A DNA stretch of 7,061 bases from Giesbergeria sp. (GTDB lineage Bacteria > Pseudomonadota > Gammaproteobacteria > Burkholderiales > Burkholderiaceae_C), in assembly GCA_017987055.1 (NCBI GenBank), contig JAGNUJ010000079.1, positions 1-7,061 of the forward strand, written 5' to 3'. The notes under the pieces are model-generated. The model did not search any database. It had not been told where the DNA came from and worked only from the letters and a program-made list of their open reading frames with translations. Within the stretch, counting starts at the first letter, position 1. Every line of letters starts with the position of its first letter. A program made the translations under genes and the position numbers. Shown piece after piece: positions 1-5,473 of this stretch.

Positions 1-904
1 CGATGCCCATGCCAAAGGCAATCGTTGCCACCATGACGATGCCTTCTTCGCGCAAAAAGCGGTTCTGGTTTTGCTGGCGCACGTCTTGGGGCAAACCGGC
101 GTGGTAGGGCAGCGCGTTGATGCCAGCGCCCACCAGCGTGGCGGCCAGTTCTTCGACGCGTTTGCGCGATTGGCAATAGACCACGCCGGCGTCGCCCACA
201 TGCTCGCGCTCAATAAAGCGCAGCAGTTGCGTGGTGACGGTTTTTTTCTCGACGATGGTGTAACGGATGTTGGGCCGGTCAAAGCTGCTGATAAACAGCC
301 GCGCGCCTTCGAGCTGCAGCCGCTCGATGATGTCGGCGCGCGTCAGGTCGTCGGCGGTGGCCGTGAGCGCAATGCGCGGCACGCCGGCGTAGCGCTGGTG
401 CAGCACCGACAGCGCGCGGTATTCCGGGCGAAAGTCGTGCCCCCACTGGCTGACGCAGTGCGCCTCGTCAATCGCAAACAGGCTCAAGCTTTGCTGCTGG
501 TACAAGTCGTCCAGCAGGCCGAGAAAGCGCGGGGTATTGAGCCGCTCGGGCGCGACGTAGAGCAGCGTGATGTCGCCGGTCTGCAAGCGCCGCTCGACGT
601 CTTGCGCCGCTTCGTAGTCCAAGCTGGAGTTCAAAAACGCTGCGCTGACGCCAGCCTCGTGCAGCGCGCCGACTTGGTCGTGCATCAGCGCAATCAGCGG
701 CGAGACGACGATGGCCACGCCGCGCCCGCTTTGCTGGCGCACGATGGCCGGCACTTGGTAGCACAGGCTTTTGCCGCCGCCGGTGGGCATCAGCACCAGT
801 GCGTCGCCGCCGCCAATCACGTGGCCGATGATGGCTTCTTGCGGCCCGCGAAATTGCTCGTAGCCAAAGACGTTTTGCAGGACGGTATGGGGGGCAGAGG
901 ACAA
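1..904 (-). CDS. recQ: ATP-dependent DNA helicase RecQ, N-terminal part (3' end beyond the window)
   Basis: RecQ is a superfamily 2, 3'-to-5' DNA helicase acting in recombination and replication-fork repair in the cytoplasm. The 301 visible codons contain the motifs in order: Walker A MPTGGGKS (residues 39-46), motif Ia around SPLIALMHDQV (68-78), DEAH box (146-149) followed by the RecQ-type aromatic loop SQWGHDFRPEY (152-162), motif III TATA (181-184), SFDRPNIRY (207-215), YCQSRKR (243-249), YHAGL (267-271) and ATIAFGMGI (293-301). The window ends inside helicase lobe 2, so motif VI and the zinc-binding, winged-helix and HRDC domains are not visible. The frame is closed upstream by TAA, leaving no ATG before the family's N-terminal block. 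The best start is TTG at 904-902, preceded by AAAGAG with 8 nt spacing (913-918). This gives MSSAPHTVLQNVFGYEQF, which fits the usual RecQ N-terminus. The family assignment is certain; the start is likely. Confidence 0.97.
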   Translation of the reverse strand, partial: MSSAPHTVLQNVFGYEQFRGPQEAIIGHVIGGGDALVLMPTGGGKSLCYQVPAIVRQQSGRGVAIVVSPLIALMHDQVGALHEAGVSAAFLNSSLDYEAAQDVERRLQTGDITLLYVAPERLNTPRFLGLLDDLYQQQSLSLFAIDEAHCVSQWGHDFRPEYRALSVLHQRYAGVPRIALTATADDLTRADIIERLQLEGARLFISSFDRPNIRYTIVEKKTVTTQLLRFIEREHVGDAGVVYCQSRKRVEELAATLVGAGINALPYHAGLPQDVRQQNQNRFLREEGIVMVATIAFGMGI

Positions 905-912
905 GGGAAATA

Positions 913-918
913 CTCTTT
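913..918 (-). promoter_or_regulatory. Ribosome binding site deciding the recQ TTG start
   Basis: The minus strand reads AAAGAG, then 8 nt, then TTG. An in-frame TAA lies only a few codons upstream of this TTG (two codons, AGA and GTA, plus TTT and CCC), so the start cannot be further upstream. The next possible starts downstream would begin to remove the conserved N-terminal block. Confidence 0.5.
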
Positions 919-967
919 ATTTGATAGCTGCTAGCGCCCGTGTTTATTGGGCTAGAGGCAGTTTTGA
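916..967. repeat. Comamonadaceae-type intergenic repeat, copy 1
   Basis: The segment contains TTGATAGCTGCTAGCGCCC followed by a T-rich loop and GGGCTAGAGGC (949-957). The CTAGC...GGGCTAG arms form an imperfect inverted repeat. From memory, elements of the form TGATAGCTGCTAGCGC...GCTAGAGGCC are dispersed through intergenic regions of Acidovorax, Polaromonas and Rhodoferax relatives; this has not been checked. It shares the 13-mer TAGCTGCTAGCGC with the second copy at 1110-1122. It abuts the recQ ribosome binding site, so it is part of the recQ leader. Confidence 0.6.
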
Positions 968-1099
968 CCCAAATTTTAGGCGGTGCGGGCCGGCACCACG
1001 ACTTGGGCGGTGAGGGGTGCGTATTGTGCGCTGCTGTGCGCCGCCGCACCCGCCCATAGCCTAGTGCGGTGGCTTGCCTTATGCCCATAGATAAACGCT

Positions 1100-1136
1100 A
1101 TTAAAAAAGTAGCTGCTAGCGCTCCATTTGTAAGGG
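1100..1136. repeat. Comamonadaceae-type intergenic repeat, copy 2 (degenerate)
   Basis: A run of A residues is followed by GTAGCTGCTAGCGCTCC. The 13-mer TAGCTGCTAGCGC (1110-1122) is identical to that in copy 1 (925-937), in the same orientation, 185 bp away. The right arm of the inverted repeat is poorly preserved (TGTAAGGG instead of a GCTAG-type arm), so this copy is partial or decayed. Confidence 0.5.
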
Positions 1137-1156
1137 TTTCAGACACTTTCTATCAC
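1128..1156 (+). promoter_or_regulatory. Possible sigma70-type promoter for the lytic transglycosylase gene
   Basis: TTGTAA (1128-1133) and TATCAC (1151-1156) are separated by 17 bp; each matches 4 of 6 consensus bases. Transcription would begin near 1163, giving a leader of about 70 nt. The -35 element begins within the end of repeat copy 2. This is a match by eye only. Confidence 0.3.
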
Positions 1157-1232
1157 TTTTTTCTGCGGGTATGGGTGGTGCGACTTTGATAATGGTGCGG
1201 CATGGGTCGCACTCTTTAGAAAGGCGCAGTGG

Positions 1233-2165
1233 ATGGTGAAAATCTCTTCACAGCTAGGCCCGCTCGGGCCGGGGCGCCGGTGGCTGGGGGTGCTGTTGGG
1301 GGCACTGGCCTGCGCGGCAGCGCCCGGCGCGGTGCTGGCGCAGCCGGGCGCTGACGCTCAGGCCGAGGAGTGGCGCCAACAAGCGCTGGCGCTGGAGCAC
1401 GGCGAAGGCGTGGCGCGTGACCCGGTGCAGGCAGCAGCGCTGTATTGCCGCAGCGCGCGTTTGGGCGATATGCAGGCCCAGTACAACTTGGGTTGGATGT
1501 ATGCCAACGGGCGCGGCGTGGCGCGCAGCGACGCGACAGCGGCGTTTTTTTTCTATGCCGCCGCCGAGCAGGGGCTGGAGGTGGCGCAGCGCATGTTGCA
1601 GGTCGTCGGTGGCCGCAGCACGCAGGTGCCGGACTGCATGCGGGCCGCCCCGGCTGCGCTGGGCTTAGCGGCCGCCGCCTTGCCCGGCGTCGATTACCAG
1701 CGCATTGCGCCGCGCAAAATTTTGGAGTTGCTGCTGAAAATGGCGCCGCAGTACCAAGTGGAGCCGCAGTTGGCGCTGGCCATCATCGCGGCCGAGTCCA
1801 ACTTCAATCCCCAAGCGCTGTCGCCCAAAAACGCGCAGGGACTGATGCAGCTGATTCCGGCGACCAGTGAGCGCTTTAACGTCCAAAACCCGTATGACCC
1901 GGCGCAAAACATCCGGGGCGGGCTGCGGTATTTGCGCTGGCTGCTGGCCTACTTTGAGGGTGACGTGGCGCTGGTCGCCGCCGCCTACAACGCGGGCGAG
2001 GGCAAGGTCGAGCGCTACCGGGGTGTGCCGCCGTATCTGGAGACGCGCGCTTATGTGCAGCGCGTGCTGCGCGCCGTCGGTGCAGCAGTACACCCGTTTG
2101 ACCAGACGGCGGCGCGGCCCTCGCCGGCGCTGGAAAATATCCGCACTGCGCTGGCGCGCAAATAG
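1233..2165 (+). CDS. Secreted Sel1-repeat / SLT-domain lytic transglycosylase
   Basis: Lytic transglycosylases cleave the MurNAc-GlcNAc bond of peptidoglycan in the periplasm, producing 1,6-anhydro ends. This 310-residue protein has a Sec signal peptide with twin Arg15-Arg16, a hydrophobic core at 17-30 and probable cleavage after AVLA (33-36). Two Sel1-like repeats follow (about 47-82 and 83-118; landmarks HGEGVARDP, GDMQAQYNLGWMYANGRGV and YAAAEQG). The SLT domain covers about 160-280, with catalytic Glu188 in AAESNFNP, then GLMQLIP (203-209) and AAYNAGEGKVERY (250-262). It lacks the long superhelical domain of Slt70, so it belongs with the small SLT proteins. Cys72 and Cys135 could pair in the periplasm. 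AGAAAGG (1218-1224) lies 8 nt before the ATG and supports this start. It is divergent from recQ with no obvious partner gene, so its cellular role (recycling, secretion-system insertion or division) cannot be told. Confidence 0.93.
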   Translation: MVKISSQLGPLGPGRRWLGVLLGALACAAAPGAVLAQPGADAQAEEWRQQALALEHGEGVARDPVQAAALYCRSARLGDMQAQYNLGWMYANGRGVARSDATAAFFFYAAAEQGLEVAQRMLQVVGGRSTQVPDCMRAAPAALGLAAAALPGVDYQRIAPRKILELLLKMAPQYQVEPQLALAIIAAESNFNPQALSPKNAQGLMQLIPATSERFNVQNPYDPAQNIRGGLRYLRWLLAYFEGDVALVAAAYNAGEGKVERYRGVPPYLETRAYVQRVLRAVGAAVHPFDQTAARPSPALENIRTALARK

Positions 2166-2183
2166 CCCCCGCCTAGTGGGCTA
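2163..2183 (+). terminator. Weak hairpin at the end of the transglycosylase gene
   Basis: TAGCCC (2163-2168, which includes the stop codon) can pair with GGGCTA (2178-2183) across a 9-nt loop. No T-tract follows, so it is at most a weak or factor-assisted terminator. It could equally be chance, or a relic of the GGGCTAG-containing family repeat. Confidence 0.25.
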
Positions 2184-2375
2184 GCCGCTGCCCGCCTTGC
2201 GCAGGGTGGTACTCCAAGATGCACCCGGTTCGATGCGGCCCGATTCAAACACTTTGGCGGCGGTCGCGGTGTGCGCCACCAAGTCGTTATTGCGCCAAGC
2301 CACACAGTCAATCTCGATGGTGTGGGTGGTCGATTGGTTGGGTGTTGCGGCTGCAGCTGTCTGCAGCGCGCGCCC
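2181..2375 (-). pseudogene. Decayed cupredoxin (plastocyanin/azurin-like) remnant
   Basis: On the minus strand an open stretch of 64 codons between TAA (2378-2376) and TAG (2183-2181) reads HTIEIDCVAWRNNDLVAHTATA, continuing into VFESGRIEPGASW and TTLRKAGSG. This resembles small periplasmic cupredoxins, where the block W-x-N-x-D-x-V-x-H-T-x-T carries the first copper-ligand histidine and is followed by F-x-SG-x-I-x-PG and a K-x-G-x-Y-x-Y-x-C-x-x-H-P segment. The C-terminal ligand segment (Cys, His, Met) is missing because the frame ends right after KAGSG. The strand that normally lies between IEI(D/N)G and the VxW block is also missing, which suggests an internal deletion of about 15-20 residues. 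There is no start codon or complete signal peptide; only an Ala-rich piece precedes it. A functional copper protein is therefore unlikely. The family call rests on recall of the pattern. Confidence 0.55.
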
Positions 2376-2568
2376 TTAGTGGATGCACTGTATGGCGTTT
2401 AGCCCCCGCGCTTGTTCAGCATGGCTTGGAGCTTTTTGGCGTGCTTAAGGTGCTTGCCAACCGATGGCGATGTATTGGCACAACAACCAACAAAGCGTTA
2501 CGCCGCACCGGTCGGTGGAGGGCGGCTTGGCTGAGCGCTTGAGATACGAGGAGGAGACGCCTAGTTCT

Positions 2569-2721
2569 TCAGGGTTGCGCCGGACGTAAAACCGATGCTC
2601 TGCATACGGTAAACCGCTCGATGTTGCGCGCGATAGCGAGTGCATTTTGATGCCCTGCCTGGCCTTGGGGAACCTTACCGATCTGGCGGCTTTGCTCTTT
2701 TGCGGCGAAACAAAAAGACAT
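2569..2721 (-). CDS. Possible small hypothetical ORF, 50 codons
   Basis: On the minus strand, ATG at 2721-2719 is preceded by AGGGA about 5 nt upstream, a good ribosome binding site, and opens a 50-codon frame beginning MSFCFAAKEQSRQIGK and ending at TGA (2571-2569). It is divergent from the acylase gene, with the two palindromes lying between them, so it could be a co-regulated leader or small gene. Against this, the product matches nothing I know, the region is otherwise debris, and the FAAKE-type start resembles spurious ORFs that arise in betaproteobacterial intergenic repeats. I treat it as probably non-coding. Confidence 0.2.
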   Translation of the reverse strand: MSFCFAAKEQSRQIGKVPQGQAGHQNALAIARNIERFTVCRASVLRPAQP

Positions 2722-2767
2722 GGTTATCCCTAATGAAAGACGTAGACAGAGCCACTTAAACTTCTCG

Positions 2768-2781
2768 ACCAACCGGTCGGT
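2768..2781. promoter_or_regulatory. Palindrome 1 upstream of the acylase, candidate TetR operator
   Basis: ACCAACCGGTCGGT is a 14-bp inverted repeat centred at 2774/2775, with six of its seven base pairs symmetric (only the fourth position from each end differs). Perfect or near-perfect palindromes of the ACCGACCGGTCGGT type are typical TetR-family operators. The only regulator gene in view is the TetR gene converging on the acylase. The site ends 54 bp before the acylase ATG. Confidence 0.6.
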
Positions 2782-2784
2782 AGG

Positions 2785-2796
2785 CCGATTGATCGG
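2785..2796. promoter_or_regulatory. Palindrome 2 upstream of the acylase, second candidate operator
   Basis: CCGATTGATCGG is symmetric in five of six pairs, centred at 2790/2791 and therefore 16 bp from the centre of palindrome 1. Extended by flanking bases it reads GGCCGATTGATCGGTT. AACCG (2771-2775) and CGGTT (2794-2798) also form outer arms that span both sites. The arrangement suggests binding of two repressor dimers near the promoter. It ends 39 bp before the acylase ATG. Confidence 0.5.
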
Positions 2797-2835
2797 TTAT
2801 CAGCCTTGATCCAAATCAGCAAAATCGGAAAAAAC

Positions 2836-5403
2836 ATGAGACAAATCAAAGTATCGAGCCGCGCCAGCGCATTGATCGCCACATTCGCGCTGGCGGCGAC
2901 AACGATAGGCTGTGGCAGCAGTGGCGGAGGTTCTTCAGTGGATCAGCCCAGCCAGCCAGAGCAGAAAAAACTCACCATCAAACGTGACAGTTATGGCATT
3001 CCCCATGTCTATGCCGACACCGTGCGGGGGCTCTTTCATGGCTACGGTTATGCCGTCGCAGAAGACCGCCTTTATCAGATAGAGATGGCAAAACGCTCGT
3101 CGTATGGCACGGTTGCGCAAGTGCATGGCGCTGCTTATGCCGATCTGGATGTAGCCACGCGCAAACTCATCGATCCGGCCTCGATCCGGACCCAGCTGGC
3201 AGCACTCTCTCAGGAGGACAAGGATATTTTTCAGGGCTATGCCGAGGGCTTCAATGCCCGCATCCAGGAAGTCATGGCCAACAAGCAGGAATTGATGCCC
3301 AAGCAGTTCATTGACGCCGGCTTTGAGCCTGTCGCTTGGACGGCCGAAGATGTGGCGATGGTGTGGGTGGTGACGATGGCGGTGCGGTTCTCCAACAGCA
3401 ACAGCGAAATCTCCAACCTGCAGTTGCTCAATGATTTGAAAACGGCCAAGGGCGATGCCGTCGGACAGCAGATTTTTGAGCAGCTGCGCTGGCTGGAAGA
3501 CCCGACGTCGCCGACGACGGTGCCGCGCGCTGCGGGCTATACCCCGGTGCAAGTGGTGCAGGCGAAATCGCCCTCCATTGCTGTTGCTGCCAAGGCATCA
3601 CGCCAGTCGGCGCAGCTCATGGTGGCGCAAAAACAGCCCGCCAAGGCGCTGTTTGCCGAGCAGCAACAGGCCCGCCTGTCGCCGGTGCCGACCGCCCTGC
3701 TGCAAGAGCACAACGCCCTCTTTGCCGCTTGGCGTGGACTTGCCACACCAGAAGAGCGCCCCAAGGCCAGCAACTTGTGGATTTTGGGGCCGAGCAAGAC
3801 CAGCGACCAAAGCACCATCTTCAACAACGGCCCGCAATTTGGTAATTTCAATCCCAGCTACGTCTATGGCATTGGCCTGCACGGGGCGGGCTTTGATGTC
3901 ACGGGCAACACGCCTTTTGCCAATCCGGTGATCCTGTTTGGCACCAATGGCGATATTTCTTGGGGCGCCACGGCCGGGCCGCAGGACGTCAACGACATGT
4001 ACGAGGAAAAGATCAACAACGCCAACGAATACCTGTTCAATGGCACCTACCGGCCGATGAAAAAGCGCGTCGAGGTGGTCAAGGTCAAGGGCGACAAGGA
4101 CATCACGGTCGAAGTGTTCTCCACCGTCCACGGCACGGTGACCAGCATGGACGCGGCCAAGGGCACCGCCTATAGCATGCGCCGCAGTTGGGACGGCCAG
4201 GAGGTCGAGACCCTGCTGGGCTGGATTCACTCCGTCAAGGCCAAGAACTGGACGCAGTGGCTCAAGCAGGCCGAGCGCGTCGCCATCACCATCAACTGGT
4301 ACTACGCCGACAAGCTGGGCAACATTGGCTATGTCTCGCCCGGGCGCATGCCGATCCGGCCGGCCAGTCAGGACGTGCGCCTGCCGGCGCTGGGCGATGG
4401 CAGCATGGAATGGCAAGGCTTCAAGCCGTTCAGCGAACTGCCTCAGGTCTACAACCCGAGCCAAGGCTATATCGTCAACTGGAACAACCAGTCCGGGCCT
4501 GGGGTGCTAGGCGACGGCTCCAACTACTCCCTCGTCGATCGGGTCAATGAATTCATTTACCGCATCGACGCCAAGCCCACGCTGACGCCGGCGGAAACCG
4601 CCGATCTGACCCGGCTGACTTCTTTGTCAGACCCCAATGCGCGCTATTTCGTCCCCTACATTCTGGAGGCCACCCGAAACCTGCCGGCCAACGATCCGGT
4701 AAAGCAGGCTGCGCAGTTGCTGGGCCAATGGGACGGTCTGAACACCAATGCGCAAGACAAGGGCGTGTACAGCGAGCCTGCTGCCACGGTCATGCGCACC
4801 TGGCTGCCGTTGGTCTTCAAGCAACTGCTGGCCGACGACCTGCCAGTGGGTGTGGTGGAGCGCTATCTGGGCGCAGGCTATCCGACCACCGCAGCCGGCT
4901 CGGCCTCGCCGGCACCCGGCTCCAAGCTGCTGTACAACGCACTGCTGGGCGCCAAGGCCGGGGTGCCGCAGACATATGACTTTCTGAACGGTGCCGACAA
5001 GTACGCCTTGATTCGCGATACGTTGGCACAAACCGTGACCAGCCTGACGGCGAAGTACGGCCCCGACATGTCGCAGTGGCTCACCCCGGTGACGCCGCAC
5101 ACGTTTGCCGTCAAGAACTTCATGCAGTACCCGCAGGCCGGCGCCGATGAGACCTTGACTTTGCCGACCTACATGAACCGCGGTACCGAGAACGATCGCA
5201 TCACGTTTGCCGCCGGCGGTGCCGTGTCGATGTGTACGGTGGCGCCTCCGGGGCAAAGCGGTTTTGTGGCGCCGAATGGATCGAAATCCAAACACTATGC
5301 CGATCAGTTGGAGCTGTACAAGAACTTCGAGTGCCGCGAAGAGAGCCTGACGCCGCAGGCCGTTGATGCCAACCGGGAATCCACCAAGACGCTGAGCTAC
5401 TGA
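2836..5403 (+). CDS. pac: Penicillin G acylase precursor (S45 family Ntn-hydrolase), predicted lipoprotein
   Basis: Penicillin G acylase hydrolyses phenylacetyl (and related acyl) amides, releasing phenylacetate from penicillin G. It matures by autocleavage into alpha and beta chains. This 855-residue precursor (E. coli enzyme: 846) has a lipoprotein signal with Cys26 after ATTIG, a Gly/Ser linker, an alpha chain from about 44 to 250, a spacer, and a beta chain starting at nucleophile Ser312 (KA/SNLW). Conserved parts include NGPQFG (beta 20-25), GIGLHGAGFDVTGNTPFA, NWNN with oxyanion Asn550 (E. coli beta-Asn241), Arg569 (beta-Arg263), alpha Met181, Arg184 and Phe185 in the acyl pocket, and Ca ligands Glu191 and beta Asp73/Asp76. 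Beta position 67 is Ala, where E. coli has Ser. Cys800 and Cys833 match the spacing of the A. faecalis disulfide. An in-frame TTG at 2806 would add ten residues, but ATG at 2836 after GGAA gives the proper signal peptide. A TetR gene converges downstream. Confidence 0.95.
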   Translation: MRQIKVSSRASALIATFALAATTIGCGSSGGGSSVDQPSQPEQKKLTIKRDSYGIPHVYADTVRGLFHGYGYAVAEDRLYQIEMAKRSSYGTVAQVHGAAYADLDVATRKLIDPASIRTQLAALSQEDKDIFQGYAEGFNARIQEVMANKQELMPKQFIDAGFEPVAWTAEDVAMVWVVTMAVRFSNSNSEISNLQLLNDLKTAKGDAVGQQIFEQLRWLEDPTSPTTVPRAAGYTPVQVVQAKSPSIAVAAKASRQSAQLMVAQKQPAKALFAEQQQARLSPVPTALLQEHNALFAAWRGLATPEERPKASNLWILGPSKTSDQSTIFNNGPQFGNFNPSYVYGIGLHGAGFDVTGNTPFANPVILFGTNGDISWGATAGPQDVNDMYEEKINNANEYLFNGTYRPMKKRVEVVKVKGDKDITVEVFSTVHGTVTSMDAAKGTAYSMRRSWDGQEVETLLGWIHSVKAKNWTQWLKQAERVAITINWYYADKLGNIGYVSPGRMPIRPASQDVRLPALGDGSMEWQGFKPFSELPQVYNPSQGYIVNWNNQSGPGVLGDGSNYSLVDRVNEFIYRIDAKPTLTPAETADLTRLTSLSDPNARYFVPYILEATRNLPANDPVKQAAQLLGQWDGLNTNAQDKGVYSEPAATVMRTWLPLVFKQLLADDLPVGVVERYLGAGYPTTAAGSASPAPGSKLLYNALLGAKAGVPQTYDFLNGADKYALIRDTLAQTVTSLTAKYGPDMSQWLTPVTPHTFAVKNFMQYPQAGADETLTLPTYMNRGTENDRITFAAGGAVSMCTVAPPGQSGFVAPNGSKSKHYADQLELYKNFECREESLTPQAVDANRESTKTLSY

Positions 5404-5429
5404 ACGCCCAGCCAGCGCCTGTAGCAGCG

Positions 5430-5473
5430 CGGCGGCGCCGATTCAACCCGCAAGGGTTGGTTCGGCGCCGCTG
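5430..5473. terminator. Bidirectional hairpin between the acylase and tetR genes
   Basis: GCGGCGCCGATTCAACCC (5432-5449) pairs with GGGTTGGTTCGGCGCCGC (5454-5471), with only two internal mismatches, and the loop is GCAA, a GNRA tetraloop. A further G-T and C-G pair extend the foot to 5430/5473. It sits between the ends of convergent genes and can fold in both transcripts. The minus-strand TetR stop codon (5445-5443) lies within one arm, so the hairpin overlaps the last codons of that gene. Neither side is followed by a clear T-tract, so termination may depend on stem strength or Rho, or the structure may act in mRNA 3'-end protection. Confidence 0.65.

Larger units (their letters stand above)
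905..1232. other. Intergenic region between divergent recQ and lytic transglycosylase genes
   Basis: These 328 bp separate the two divergent start codons and must carry both promoters. They hold the two copies of the TAGCTGCTAGCGC repeat, a weak sigma70-like promoter for the plus-strand gene, and between them a GC-rich stretch (about 980-1080) with no convincing gene. On the minus strand that stretch has an open frame ending in TAQVVVPARTA and a stop at 978-976. It looks like the tail of a lost gene but has no start and no recognised family. Confidence 0.6.
2166..2767. other. Gene-poor region with pseudogene debris
   Basis: About 600 bp lie between the transglycosylase stop and the palindromes before the acylase. 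Apart from the cupredoxin remnant, I see only short open stretches. A minus-strand frame (2498 back to 2399) ends KHLKHAKKLQAMLNKRGG-stop and looks like a gene's C-terminal tail. A minus-strand 50-codon ORF runs from ATG at 2721 to 2569. A plus-strand ORF of about 42 codons starts at 2464. None has a recognised family. The stretch becomes more AT-rich towards 2700-2835. The most likely reading is an old site of gene decay or rearrangement that now serves as the acylase upstream region. Confidence 0.5.

Noticed and set aside
71..934. Long plus-strand ORF of 287 codons
   Set aside because: It is antisense to recQ, whose helicase motifs are unmistakable; the opposite frame is open only because of the GC-rich codon pattern.
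976..1041. Minus-strand open frame ending TAQVVVPARTA-stop between recQ and the transglycosylase gene
   Set aside because: It looks like a gene tail but has no start, no upstream conservation I can recognise, and is preceded by repeat sequence.
468..1088. Minus-strand ORF spanning the recQ start and the intergenic region
   Set aside because: It runs out of frame through recQ and has no conserved motifs; its upstream half is arginine/proline-rich noise.
2464..2589. Plus-strand ORF of about 42 codons beginning MAMYWHNN
   Set aside because: No ribosome binding site, no known family, and it lies in a region of debris with stops in nearby frames.
2690..2722. CTTTTG...CAAAAAG inverted repeat as a terminator or insertion-sequence end
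   Set aside because: Arms are short with a mismatch, no gene ends there, and no transposase or matching second end is visible.
2806..2835. TTG start ten codons upstream of the acylase ATG
   Set aside because: It would put a charged, non-hydrophobic stretch before the signal peptide; the ATG at 2836 with GGAA before it gives a standard lipoprotein leader.
3598..4464. Minus-strand ORF of 288 codons inside the acylase gene
   Set aside because: It is antisense to the conserved penicillin acylase beta chain, rich in Val/Gly/Asp/His as expected of a reverse-complement shadow, and has no recognisable domain.
4627..5295. Minus-strand ORF of 222 codons over the end of the acylase gene
   Set aside because: Shadow of the acylase coding frame, with no family resemblance.
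2836..5403. Acyl-homoserine lactone acylase (PvdQ/QuiP type) instead of penicillin G acylase
   Set aside because: The block order and near gap-free match to the E. coli penicillin G acylase around NGPQFG, GIGLHGAGFDVTGNTPFA, NWYYAD and NRGTEND is far closer than expected for the lactone acylases.
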